A DNA stretch of 64,000 nucleotides from Pseudomonas sp. QS1027 (GTDB taxonomy: Bacteria > Pseudomonadota > Gammaproteobacteria > Pseudomonadales > Pseudomonadaceae), in contig NZ_PHSU01000004.1 in assembly GCF_002814235.1 (NCBI RefSeq), positions 248,001 through 312,000 of the forward strand, written 5' to 3'. The position numbers and the translations under genes are program-made. The notes under the pieces are model-generated. The model was not told the DNA's origin and made no database searches. It saw only the letters and a program-made list of their open reading frames with translations. Positions 33,973 through 41,714 of this stretch are shown here, one piece after another (within the stretch, counting starts at the first letter, position 1; every line of letters starts with the position of its first letter).

Positions 33973-34446
33973 TCATACCCCGGGCTCCTTGGTAACAGCA
34001 CCCAGGTACGCCGCCATCGCCGCAAAACGCTGCCGGGTTTCCCATTCGAACACCCGGTTGACCAGCGGATCCAGCACCCACCCCAACCACCTCGGTCGCA
34101 GTCGGACGCTGAACGTATAAATCAGCTCCGAGGTGGCATCATCAAGGTCACGATGCCGCATTGAAGCGGCCCACCACTGAAAGCATCCCGCCGGCTCCAC
34201 TATTACCGCAGCCGCCACTTGGGCAGGCCGGTAGTTAACGAAACGCGTACGCAACGCAAACAGACGTTTCCACCCGCGCCCCTGGTTGATCGTGATTGCG
34301 CCGATGTAAGGGTGATCGCCCCCGCCCTCGACCGCCGCATGGGACAGCAACGTATCCCACTGCCGACGCAGGCTATGGTTGTGAAACGCTTCAAAAGCAT
34401 CGGCGGCCGAGGAGGGCATGATCAGGCTGATTCGACGTTGCTTCAT
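33973..34446 (-). CDS. SRPBCC-fold protein
   Basis: A 157-residue protein with the START/Bet v1-like layout: an N-terminal strand with SSAADAFEAFHNHSLRRQWDTLL, central strands (RFVNYRPAQVAAAVIVEPAG, SELIYTFSVRLRP) and a long C-terminal helix (LVNRVFEWETRQRFAAMAAYLG). Such proteins bind hydrophobic ligands. Its ATG overlaps the stop of the upstream saccharopine-dehydrogenase-like gene (4-bp overlap), so they were translated together. Confidence 0.78.
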   Translation of the reverse strand: MKQRRISLIMPSSAADAFEAFHNHSLRRQWDTLLSHAAVEGGGDHPYIGAITINQGRGWKRLFALRTRFVNYRPAQVAAAVIVEPAGCFQWWAASMRHRDLDDATSELIYTFSVRLRPRWLGWVLDPLVNRVFEWETRQRFAAMAAYLGAVTKEPGV

Positions 34447-35401
34447 TGCGTTTCCTCGGCAATGGCAGAGGTGAATTTCCAGCGTTGGAATTCAACCTCG
34501 AACTCCTCCAGTTCCAGTAACCCAATACACGGGAACGCTCCCGTCAGGTGAAGCTCGTTCTTCGCCAATTTGCAGGCGAGCAACACCGCCGCCATACAGG
34601 GAATCTCCGGCCCGTTCCCGCCCGGTGCGGTTAACTGCCAAGTCAAACAACCTTGTTTGCCACCCTCAAGCACCCCTCGCACTTGAACCTTCATGGCGCC
34701 CATGTCACTGCCCAGAGGATCAAGCACCCGCGCGGACAGTGCATCCAGCCGAGCCGCCCATCGATCGATCGGCAATGGCAAGCCAAGCCGACGCAAGGCG
34801 GCTGCCAACCAGAGGCAGATATGCTGAATCCGCAGTTCCAGCGCCGCATGGAATTCGACATCGCGGACACCCGGGTATCGGGCAGGAAACAGGGCGAGGT
34901 CTGGCACATCACACGCCGCTCCCAGGCGTGGGGACAAGCCGACGAAGCTGAAGCGCCGGATGTCCTGCCAACCGAACTGTTTACGCCATGCGCCGTCATT
35001 CCAGCGTGCAAAGGCCAACCCGGCATAACCAACACGCCCGCGGATTTGGCCTGAGCGTCTACATTGGCTGAGAAGTGCTCGACAAAGTCTCGACCGTCCG
35101 CGAGGTCAAGGTAGTGTGCGCCGACAGCACAAGCTGCCTTCGCGACGCCATAGTCCTGGCCCTGAAATGGCCCGGCACAGTGGATGACCAGGCCCGGTGC
35201 AGCTTCGGCGAGACGGGCTTCGAAGTCGGGGGAATTGATATCAAGGGGGAGGGTGGCAACGGTCCGACCGGAGCTGAAGGTATGGACGCTCCCGCCAGTG
35301 CTGCGACTGGCAGCTATCACCGTCAAGCCCGGCTCCTGCGCGAGGCGCTGGCAGATACGCGCTCCGAAGTTGCCCAAACCGCCGATTACGATGACGCGCA
35401 T
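34443..35401 (-). pseudogene. Saccharopine-dehydrogenase-like gene with internal deletion and frameshift
   Basis: The N-terminal part (VIVIGGLGNFGARICQRLAQ, SPDFEARLAEAAPGLVIHCAGPFQGQDYGVA) runs in one frame to AGVLV at about 35,030. The C-terminal part (FARWNDGAWRKQFGWQDIRR, ACDVPDLALFPARYPGVRDVEFHAALEL, GNGPEIPCMAAVLLA) continues in another frame to 34,443. From family memory, roughly 45-55 residues between them (the SGASSVP region) are missing. The whole is about 315 codons against about 370 expected. A deletion that also shifts the frame explains it. Confidence 0.85.
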
Positions 35402-35558
35402 GACTATCCTTGGCATAAGCTCTGATCGGCTAGGGTATAAGGCTGCACTGCACAGTTCAATGCAGGCTGAGGTCCCTCCGCCAACCCGCAATACCGTCAG
35501 GGCTGGCTGCTGAACGTTGAACGTACTCCAGAACAATAACGATACCGAGGAACGCAAG

Positions 35559-35993
35559 ATGTCCGAACTCAAGCTTCACCCGCAAGCCGCTGCCTCCCTG
35601 CAACACTGGCATGACATGGTTGCGCACGGCGACCTGGCCGCTCTGCCCGAACTGTTGGCGGCAGATGTGGTGTTCCGCTCTCCCATGGCTCATACCCCAT
35701 ACCCCGGGGTGCTGGTGGTCTCGACCATCCTCGGCACGGTCATCAAGGTCTTCGAAAACTTCACCTACCATCGTGAACTGGTCACCGCCGACGGCTTCAG
35801 TGTGGTGTTGGAGTTCAGCGCCGAGGTGGCGGGGCGACAGCTCAAGGGCATCGACATGATACGTTTCGACGAGACTGGCAAGATTATCGAGTTCGAAGTC
35901 ATGGTCCGCCCCATGAGTGCGCTGCAGGCACTCGGAGAGGAAATGGGACGGCGCTTGGCACCCTACCTGGCGGCCGCCAAGACCCAGGGCTGA
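35559..35993 (+). CDS. SnoaL/NTF2-like protein
   Basis: A 144-residue NTF2-fold protein: SLQHWHDMVAHGDLAALPELLAADVVFRSPM near the start, FENFTYHRELVTADGFSVVLEFSAEVAG in the middle and GIDMIRFDETGKIIEFEVMVRPM at the end. Members act as small isomerases, hydratases or ligand binders. The role here is not known. ATG 35559 gives the standard start. It is divergent from the saccharopine-dehydrogenase-like pseudogene. Confidence 0.85.
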   Translation: MSELKLHPQAAASLQHWHDMVAHGDLAALPELLAADVVFRSPMAHTPYPGVLVVSTILGTVIKVFENFTYHRELVTADGFSVVLEFSAEVAGRQLKGIDMIRFDETGKIIEFEVMVRPMSALQALGEEMGRRLAPYLAAAKTQG

Positions 35994-36006
35994 AGTTCAC
36001 CTGAAG

Positions 36007-36026
36007 GGGAGTGACTCGTGCTCCCC
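36007..36026 (+). terminator. Weak hairpin after the SnoaL-like gene
   Basis: GGGGAG and CTCCCC pair across an 8-nt loop, followed by TCTCCT. There is no true T-tract, so this is a weak candidate. Confidence 0.4.
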
Positions 36027-36086
36027 TCTCCTGATTCAGCGCGATTGCGCAGATCACGCTTATAATGAGGTCACTGAATTGCCATA

Positions 36087-36101
36087 TAGACGACTGGTCT
36101 A
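36087..36101. promoter_or_regulatory. NemR-type operator A upstream of the TetR gene
   Basis: TAGACGACTGGTCTA (arms TAGAC/GTCTA) lies 21 bp before the TetR start and about 20 bp after a TATAAT at 36061-36066. It is the exact reverse complement of the site at 37732-37746. The position fits autorepression. Confidence 0.8.
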
Positions 36102-36122
36102 GTTCTGGATATCCTGCGCACC

Positions 36123-36707
36123 ATGAAACCCAGCTATGATGACACTCGCCAACACCTGCTCGATACCGGCCACCGGATGATGTCGGTCAAAGGTTTCACC
36201 GGTGTCGGCCTCAACGAAATCCTGCAGACGGCGGGCGTGCCCAAGGGGTCGTTCTACCACTACTTCAAGTCCAAGGAGCAGTACGGCCAGTCGCTGCTGG
36301 AAGACTACTTCCGCCACTACCTGGCCGACATGGAGCAGCGCTTCGCCGCGCCAGGGCAGAGTGGCTGCGAACGCCTCATGGGCTATTGGCAGAATTGGCT
36401 GGACAGCCATGGCGAGCCCTGCGACGGGCAGAAGTGTCTGGTCGTGAAGTTGAGCGCCGAAGTGGCGGACCTCTCTGAGCCCATGCGCATCACCCTGCGT
36501 GATGGCGCCGACCGGATCATCGAACACATCACTGACTGTATCGAACAGGGGCTGCGCGACGCGTCCCTGTCGTCAGGCAACGCCCATCGCACGGCTACGG
36601 CGCTGTATCAGCTGTGGCTTGGCGCGAGCCTGATGAGCAAGCTGCATCGCAATGGCCGCCCCCTGGAAAATGCCATGGCCACGACCAAGGCCATGCTGGG
36701 GATCTGA
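36123..36707 (+). CDS. nemR: TetR-family regulator, NemR-like electrophile sensor
   Basis: A 194-residue TetR regulator. Its HTH (GFTGVGLNEILQTAGVPKGSFYHYFKSKEQYG, about residues 24-55) and its C-terminal domain are close to E. coli NemR, including the motif CLVVKLSAEVADLSE with the Cys that corresponds to the redox Cys106 of NemR. NemR releases DNA on reaction with quinones, aldehydes or HOCl. The operator upstream is repeated before the DJ-1-type gene that faces it, so it probably controls both. A strong terminator follows. The assignment as orthologue is by memory of the E. coli sequence. Confidence 0.85.
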   Translation: MKPSYDDTRQHLLDTGHRMMSVKGFTGVGLNEILQTAGVPKGSFYHYFKSKEQYGQSLLEDYFRHYLADMEQRFAAPGQSGCERLMGYWQNWLDSHGEPCDGQKCLVVKLSAEVADLSEPMRITLRDGADRIIEHITDCIEQGLRDASLSSGNAHRTATALYQLWLGASLMSKLHRNGRPLENAMATTKAMLGI

Positions 36708-36722
36708 CTTCTCCTGGAATGC

Positions 36723-36753
36723 AATACCCGCCTCTGGGGGCGGGTATTTTTTT
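36723..36753 (+). terminator. Rho-independent terminator of the nemR-like gene
   Basis: A 10-bp stem (AATACCCGCC / GGCGGGTATT, loop 6) runs into seven T. It lies 16 bp after the stop. Confidence 0.92.
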
Positions 36754-36763
36754 GATCGAGTAT

Positions 36764-36778
36764 TAATTGACTGGTCTA
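36764..36778. promoter_or_regulatory. Degenerate NemR-type operator copy B
   Basis: TAATTGACTGGTCTA equals operator A except for three bases in the left arm (12 of 15). It lies just after the terminator and downstream of the DJ-1-type gene, so no promoter is obvious for it. Confidence 0.45.
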
Positions 36779-36815
36779 ATTTCGATCATTGTGGTGCAAG
36801 GCTACAGACACCTTC

Positions 36816-37493
36816 TCAGGCCAGCAGTTTGAGCAACGCATGGGCTGTGGCTTCGGAGGAGGCCGGATTCTGGCCGGTGACGAGCAGCCCGTCGACTTCG
36901 ACGTGGGACTGCCAGTCGGCACCCTTGGTGTAGCGCCCGCCATTGGCCTTGAGCATGTCTTCCACGAGGAAGGGCACGACCTCGGTCAGACCCACGGCGG
37001 CTTCCTCGCTGTTGCTGAAGCCGGTGACCACCTTGCCCGCCACCAGCGGATGGCCATCGCTACCCTTGACGTGGCGCAGTACCGCCGGTGCATGGCAGAC
37101 CACCGCGACGGGTTTGCCCGCTTGGATGGAGGCTTCGATCAGGGCGATGGAATGGTTGTCTTCCGCCAGATCCCACAGCGGGCCATGGCCACCGGGATAG
37201 AACACGGCGTCGAAGTCGGCGATGGAGACCTCAGCCAGCTTACGGGTATTGGCCAAGGCTTGAACAGCGACCGCGTCGGCTTCGAAACGGTGAGTGGCTT
37301 CGGTCTGGAAGTCGGGCTCGTTGCTCTTGGGGTCAAGCGGCGGCTGGCCACCTTTGGGCGACGCCAGGGTCAGTTCGGCGCCAGCGTCGGTAAAGGCGTA
37401 ATAGGGGGCGGCCAACTCTTCGAGCCAGAAGCCAGTCTTCTTGCCGGTGTCGCCAAGGGTGTCATGGGAAGTCAGGACTACGAGGATCTTCAT
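36816..37493 (-). CDS. DJ-1/PfpI-family protein (glyoxalase III / Hsp31-like)
   Basis: A 225-residue class I glutamine-amidotransferase-like protein. It starts MKILVVLTSHD and has GFWLEELAAPYYAFTDAG (about 21-38, with the acid residue Glu), FYPGGHGPLWDL (about 96-107) and the nucleophile elbow AVVCHAPAVL with the catalytic Cys. Relatives of this length degrade methylglyoxal without glutathione or repair glycated proteins. Two NemR-type operator copies lie upstream, so induction by reactive electrophiles through the adjacent regulator is likely. ATG 37493 starts exactly at the fold. Confidence 0.9.
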   Translation of the reverse strand: MKILVVLTSHDTLGDTGKKTGFWLEELAAPYYAFTDAGAELTLASPKGGQPPLDPKSNEPDFQTEATHRFEADAVAVQALANTRKLAEVSIADFDAVFYPGGHGPLWDLAEDNHSIALIEASIQAGKPVAVVCHAPAVLRHVKGSDGHPLVAGKVVTGFSNSEEAAVGLTEVVPFLVEDMLKANGGRYTKGADWQSHVEVDGLLVTGQNPASSEATAHALLKLLA

Positions 37494-37557
37494 GGTATCT
37501 ACCTGTCGGTTGAGGTGAGGAGTGTAGCTGTCGAAATGGGTCGTTGCGTTATTCGTA

Positions 37558-37698
37558 TTAATAGACCGGTCGTCTATTAAATGGATAAAAAACATCGACC
37601 ACACTGCGGGATCTCGATAGGCCAGCAGCCGTGAACCCCTTTTCAACGATTTCGAACGGGGCCGTGGCATGGATGTGCTGGCGTATGACGAGGGTCAT
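37558..37698 (-). pseudogene. Remnant of a second TetR (NemR-like) gene
   Basis: A 46-codon frame starts at an ATG (37698). It reads RQHIHATA, EIVEKGFTAAGLS, which lines up with RQHLLDTG and VKGFTGVGLNEI at the start of the nemR-like protein. The sequence then diverges and stops within operator C. Operator D lies 34 bp upstream of its start, as operator A does for the intact gene. It looks like the 5' end of a decayed paralogue. Confidence 0.6.
37562..37576. promoter_or_regulatory. NemR-type operator C upstream of the DJ-1 gene
   Basis: TAGACCGGTCGTCTA keeps the TAGAC/GTCTA arms. It sits about 70 bp upstream of the DJ-1-type start codon. Confidence 0.8.
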
Positions 37699-37731
37699 GA
37701 GTGTGTTCGTGAAACGGACTATATAAATAAA

Positions 37732-37746
37732 TAGACCAGTCGTCTA
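37732..37746. promoter_or_regulatory. NemR-type operator D
   Basis: TAGACCAGTCGTCTA is the exact reverse complement of operator A. It lies upstream of the TetR remnant and the DJ-1 gene, and 32 bp beyond the 3' end of the MFS gene. Confidence 0.8.
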
Positions 37747-37778
37747 TATCTAAATTAAGCCCGAAAGGGAGAACACCC

Positions 37779-39176
37779 TCAGGTGCAGGCACGACGGTTG
37801 GCAAGGCGTTGAGCGCGGTGATGCCTCAAGCCAAAGAATCCCGTCACAATACTCACCGCCAGTAGCGCCACGCAGGCAATCAGCGCCTGCTCCATACCGA
37901 GCATAAACAGCGCTGGCTGCGCGTGCCGGACCAGGCCGCCGAAGAGCGCCACCCCCATGACGCCCCCGACTTGTCGTGCCGCATTCAGCAGGCCGGAAGC
38001 GACTCCCGCGCGGTTTGCAGGAACGGCCGTCAGTACCGCCTGGGTGATAGTGGGAATCACCAGGGCAATGCCACTGCCGGCAAGGAGCATCGGCAGGACC
38101 AGAAGCGTGTAGGACTGCGTCGCCAAGGCGGGCAGCATCAGGGCGTAACCGCAGGCAGAAACCGTCAGGCCCGCCACCACCAGGGCCTGCTCGCTCAGAC
38201 GCCCCATGAGCCGCCCGGCGAGGATGTTCATCAGCATCAGCACCGCCATCATTGGCAGGAAGGCCAGGCCGGTACGTTGTGGGCTCAATTGCCAGATCGA
38301 CTGGAAGAAGAGGCTGAAGGTAAAGACCATTCCGTAGAACACCAGGTTGATGATCAAGCCAATGACGGTCGCGCTGCCGACCGTCCAATCCCGGAACAAT
38401 TCCAGCGGCAGCATGGCCTCGGGGTTGCGCGCCTCCAGCCAGAGAAAGGCGCCGCTGAAGACGCCGCACAGCCCCAGTACGCCCAAGACAGCGGGGCTGG
38501 TCCAGCCCAGATCAGTGGCTTCGGTAAGGGCCAGGGTCAGCGTCCCCAATGCAAGTACACCGGTGACCTGTCCGGGTAGATCGAGGCTTCGTCCGCGCTG
38601 TGCTACCGAGGCCGGGGCATGACGCGCGGTCAGCCAGAGCCCGATCACGCCGATGGGCAGGTTGACCAGGAAAATGCTGCGCCATCCCAAGCTCTCTATC
38701 AGCACGCCGCCGATTACCGGCCCGGCGGCCAAGGCAATACCACCACCGGCTCCCCACCAGCCGATGGCCCGGCTGCGTGCAGCGGGATCTTCGAACACCT
38801 GGCGCAGCAATGACAGCGAAGTGGGTACCAGCAACGCGGCTCCCAATCCCTGGGCCACTCGCCAACCGATCAGGGCGGCCAGGGAGGTCGCCAGGCCGCA
38901 GCCGACGGAGGCCAGGCTGAACAGGGCGAATCCCGCCATGAATACGCGCTTGGCGCCAAACCGATCACCCAATGCCCCGGCCAGCAGCAGTGAAGAGGCG
39001 AAGACCAAGCCGTAGGCATTGACCACCCACTGCAGGTCCAGGACGTCGGCGCCGAATGCCGAGCGCAGCGCATCGAGTGCGACATTGACCACACTGACAT
39101 CGATAAGCACGACGACGAAGCCGAGGCAGGTGGCTACCTGGGTCAGGCGGGGATGCGAGCGGATCGGGCTGGGCAT
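37779..39176 (-). CDS. MFS multidrug exporter, DHA2 (14-helix, EmrB/QacA) type
   Basis: A 465-residue transporter with about fourteen hydrophobic segments. It has the DHA2 signature in helix 1 (VVLIDVSVVNVALDALR), GALGDRFGAKRVFMAG (loop 2-3) and motif C in helix 5 (GGGIALAAGPVIGGVLIESLGW). It exports hydrophobic compounds by proton antiport. ATG 39176 has GAAGGAA upstream. It is divergent from a LysR gene 96 bp away, probably its regulator. The NRPS cluster lies further on, but nothing links this pump to it directly. Confidence 0.92.
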   Translation of the reverse strand: MPSPIRSHPRLTQVATCLGFVVVLIDVSVVNVALDALRSAFGADVLDLQWVVNAYGLVFASSLLLAGALGDRFGAKRVFMAGFALFSLASVGCGLATSLAALIGWRVAQGLGAALLVPTSLSLLRQVFEDPAARSRAIGWWGAGGGIALAAGPVIGGVLIESLGWRSIFLVNLPIGVIGLWLTARHAPASVAQRGRSLDLPGQVTGVLALGTLTLALTEATDLGWTSPAVLGVLGLCGVFSGAFLWLEARNPEAMLPLELFRDWTVGSATVIGLIINLVFYGMVFTFSLFFQSIWQLSPQRTGLAFLPMMAVLMLMNILAGRLMGRLSEQALVVAGLTVSACGYALMLPALATQSYTLLVLPMLLAGSGIALVIPTITQAVLTAVPANRAGVASGLLNAARQVGGVMGVALFGGLVRHAQPALFMLGMEQALIACVALLAVSIVTGFFGLRHHRAQRLANRRACT

Positions 39177-39272
39177 GGGAGGTTCCTTCACATGGAAAAC
39201 CAGTAGCGTACGGAGGGGCCTTCTGTTCGAATACTCCATAAACCTGCACAGTTAACCGGAGAAAATGCACCG

Positions 39273-40154
39273 ATGTTTGACTGGGAAAACCTGCGTTATT
39301 TCGTCGCCGTGGCCCAGACCGGGAGCCTTTCCGCGGCGGCACGGCAACTGAAGGTCGACCACGCCACGGTCGGTCGTCGTCTGGGTGCGCTGGAAGCCGA
39401 GCTGCAGGTACGTCTGGTCGACCGCCTGCCGCGTGCCTGCCAGCTCACGGCCTTGGGCCGGCAGGTGCTCGAGTTGGCCGCGCAGATGGAGACGACTGCC
39501 TTCGCCGTGGAGCGCGTAACGCGCGCCGAGCAGCCTTCCATGACGGGGAGGGTGACCCTGAGTGTTCCCCCGGTCCTCGCCAGCAATTTCTTCGCCCGGC
39601 ACTTGGGGGTATTTCGTCAGCAGTACCCGGGCATCCAGTTGTCCATTGCCAGCCAGGTGCAGAGCGTCTCGCTGGGACGGCGCGAGGCGGACATTGCCGT
39701 ACGACTGTTCCGGCCGAGCGAACCCCGCAACGTCACGCGAAGGTTGGGCCGAATGCCTTTCGGTCTATACGCCAGCCGCGACTACCCGCAGGCGCAGCGA
39801 CCGGATGACTGGGGATTCATTATTTATGACGCACAGTATGCGGATATGCCCCATCAGAAATGGATGCTGACGGTCGCCGCCAATCGACCGATCGTCTGTG
39901 AAGTCAGCGACCTCAGCACGCAGAAAGTGGCGGCGCTCACGGGGATCGGTGTGGCTGGCTTGCCGCTTTTCATGGGCGAGGAAGAGCCTGGCCTGCAACG
40001 ATTGCCGTTCGAGGGGGAGGCTTTCCATCGCGACATATGGCTGGTCGTGCATGCTGACCTGCGCAATTCGCCGATGATTCGGGGGGTTATCGACTTCATC
40101 GTCGACGCAATGAAGCAGACGTTCGAGATGGGGGTGAGCGATGAGCGGGGATGA
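39273..40154 (+). CDS. LysR-family transcriptional regulator
   Basis: A 293-residue LysR protein with HTH at residues 4-62 (WENLRYFVAVAQTGSLSAAARQLKVDHATVGRRLGALE) and an effector domain from about 92 (GRVTLSVPPVLASNFFARHL). ATG 39273 follows CGGAGAAA. It is divergent from the DHA2 exporter across 96 bp, the usual layout for a LysR regulator and its pump. Confidence 0.92.
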   Translation: MFDWENLRYFVAVAQTGSLSAAARQLKVDHATVGRRLGALEAELQVRLVDRLPRACQLTALGRQVLELAAQMETTAFAVERVTRAEQPSMTGRVTLSVPPVLASNFFARHLGVFRQQYPGIQLSIASQVQSVSLGRREADIAVRLFRPSEPRNVTRRLGRMPFGLYASRDYPQAQRPDDWGFIIYDAQYADMPHQKWMLTVAANRPIVCEVSDLSTQKVAALTGIGVAGLPLFMGEEEPGLQRLPFEGEAFHRDIWLVVHADLRNSPMIRGVIDFIVDAMKQTFEMGVSDERG

Positions 40155-40516
40155 CTCGGTTAGCGAATATTCAGACCAGGAAAATCAATCTGTCGCCCTT
40201 TTCCAGTCCGCAGCCGTGGGTCGTGATTCTTTTGCATTGATCTCACCCAGGCTGCGGGCCATATGGCCCGCGTCTGCCAGAGGTTGGGCACTGGCTTCTG
40301 GAGCTGGATGCTGACTAACAATAGGCCGTGTTCGGCATTGCCCGCAACGCGTCCCCATCCCGAAGCTGTGCTCATCTCGAAAAGGGTCGCCTTTGTCGGG
40401 TCGGGCTCGAGCACCTGGGCTCACAAGGCCCACTCTGGAGACTCTGGCGGCGGATTTGTCGGGACTCGTGTCAAGGTCGTGAGTGGCTCGCGCATCAGTC
40501 TTGACCGGCCCCGCGC
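40155..40516. other. Gap of about 360 bp with an 18-bp palindrome
   Basis: No gene is recognised between the LysR stop and the end of the LuxR gene; two overlapping minus-strand frames of about 80 codons have no family features. GCGGGCCATATGGCCCGC at 40254-40271 is a perfect 18-bp palindrome without a T-tract. It could be a binding site or chance. Confidence 0.5.
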
Positions 40517-41389
40517 TTATCCATAGTGGTCCTTTCGTGGACCGGTCTTGCCTGCCGGTGCGGCAGGCATCTCCGCTGCAACAGCCGGTACATGTTTCGC
40601 CCGGCTGGGCACAAACGCCATCCAGCGCGTCAAGCCATGCCGGCCACTGACCCCCAGTTTGGTGGTGGCGCGCTTGAGGTAGGTTTCCACCGAGCTGTTC
40701 TTGACGTTCAGGCGCTGGGCCATTTCCGACACGGTGATACCGGTCAGCAAGCCCAGGCAGACCTCCTGCTCGCGCGCCGACAGGTTGACCGCATCCTGCG
40801 CCAGGCGTCCGCTGAAAGCCTGATGCAAGGACTCAAGTTCGGAGTCGGCCTGTGTGGTGCCGGTCCATCGTGTTCCGGGCTGGGCAAGCAGCTGTGCACG
40901 GTGTGCCACGAGTGGTAGCAAGGTGTCGGACAGGCTCTTGAGCAGCGTCAGTTCGGCCACGGAGAACGCCCGCAAGCTCGCCAGGCGATGGCAGCAGATG
41001 ACCCAGCGCAGATCGCCACTGCCCGAGACCAGATTGCACTGGTGAACGCTGCGCTGTGGGTGTTGCAGGCTGGGCGGTGTCTTGAGCTGGATCAGCAGCG
41101 GCGCCTCCATCTCCATGACACTTTGCAGCAGCGGATGGGGGAGGCTGTCCGGTGCGCAAAGGTCGTGGGGCTGTCCGGCGCTGCCCAGGCATTTGCTCGG
41201 GCCGATACTGCTCCGGTCCGCATCCAGGGTCCATTCGCTGAGGTCCAGGCCGTGGATCGGCACCAGGCTGTTGACGAACGTCAGCATGTGCTCGGCAAAG
41301 GCCTCCTCGGCGGCGCTGGAAACCAGTTCGCCCAAGCGCAGGTAAAGGTACGGATCGTGTCCGTGGGTGAGGTCGTGCGTCAGCTTCAT
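40517..41389 (-). CDS. LuxR-type regulator next to the NRPS genes
   Basis: A 290-residue protein with a C-terminal LuxR HTH (LSAREQEVCLGLLTGITVSEMAQRLNVKNSSVETYLKRATTKLGVSGRHGLTRWM, about residues 203-258). Its N-terminal ~190 residues do not show the acyl-homoserine-lactone-binding pattern. LuxR proteins of this kind flank lipopeptide synthetase genes in Pseudomonas and activate them; in the syringafactin locus the corresponding gene is syfR. It is divergent from NRPS1 across about 325 bp. AAGGAAG precedes the ATG. Confidence 0.87.
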   Translation of the reverse strand: MKLTHDLTHGHDPYLYLRLGELVSSAAEEAFAEHMLTFVNSLVPIHGLDLSEWTLDADRSSIGPSKCLGSAGQPHDLCAPDSLPHPLLQSVMEMEAPLLIQLKTPPSLQHPQRSVHQCNLVSGSGDLRWVICCHRLASLRAFSVAELTLLKSLSDTLLPLVAHRAQLLAQPGTRWTGTTQADSELESLHQAFSGRLAQDAVNLSAREQEVCLGLLTGITVSEMAQRLNVKNSSVETYLKRATTKLGVSGRHGLTRWMAFVPSRAKHVPAVAAEMPAAPAGKTGPRKDHYG

Positions 41390-41714
41390 GCTGGTATCTT
41401 CCTTGATGGCGATCGTTCGAAGGGTGGCTCCATATCGGGTGTCGCCCTTGTCAGTTGATGATATCCGACATTCAATCTTAAGGTTTTATCCTACGTCTGT
41501 ACTGGGAAATAGGGACGCCAATTGCAGGCTTTTCGGTCGAGTGCAAACGCTGGCAAACCCCTATGGCCATTGGCCTTCATGGCTGTCCGAGCCTTCTGCG
41601 CAAGGGCTGGCAGGGCAGCGTCGACGGTCGTTGTCGGGGTTTTGAGGGACAGACAGGGTCGGCAGGCTGCTGCTTAATATGCTGTTCATCAGCCTACAAG
41701 AAGGATCTTGTGCC
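41390..41714. promoter_or_regulatory. Divergent promoter region of the LuxR gene and the NRPS operon
   Basis: About 325 bp without a gene. It must hold the promoters for both directions, but I cannot point to a convincing -35/-10 pair or a palindromic operator. AGAAGGATC at 41698-41706 is the likely ribosome site of NRPS1. An in-frame ATG at 41679 would add 12 residues that are not conserved-looking. Confidence 0.5.

Noticed and set aside
40160..40433. Two minus-strand frames of about 80 codons after the LysR gene
   Set aside because: They overlap each other in different frames, show no ribosome site and have no family features.
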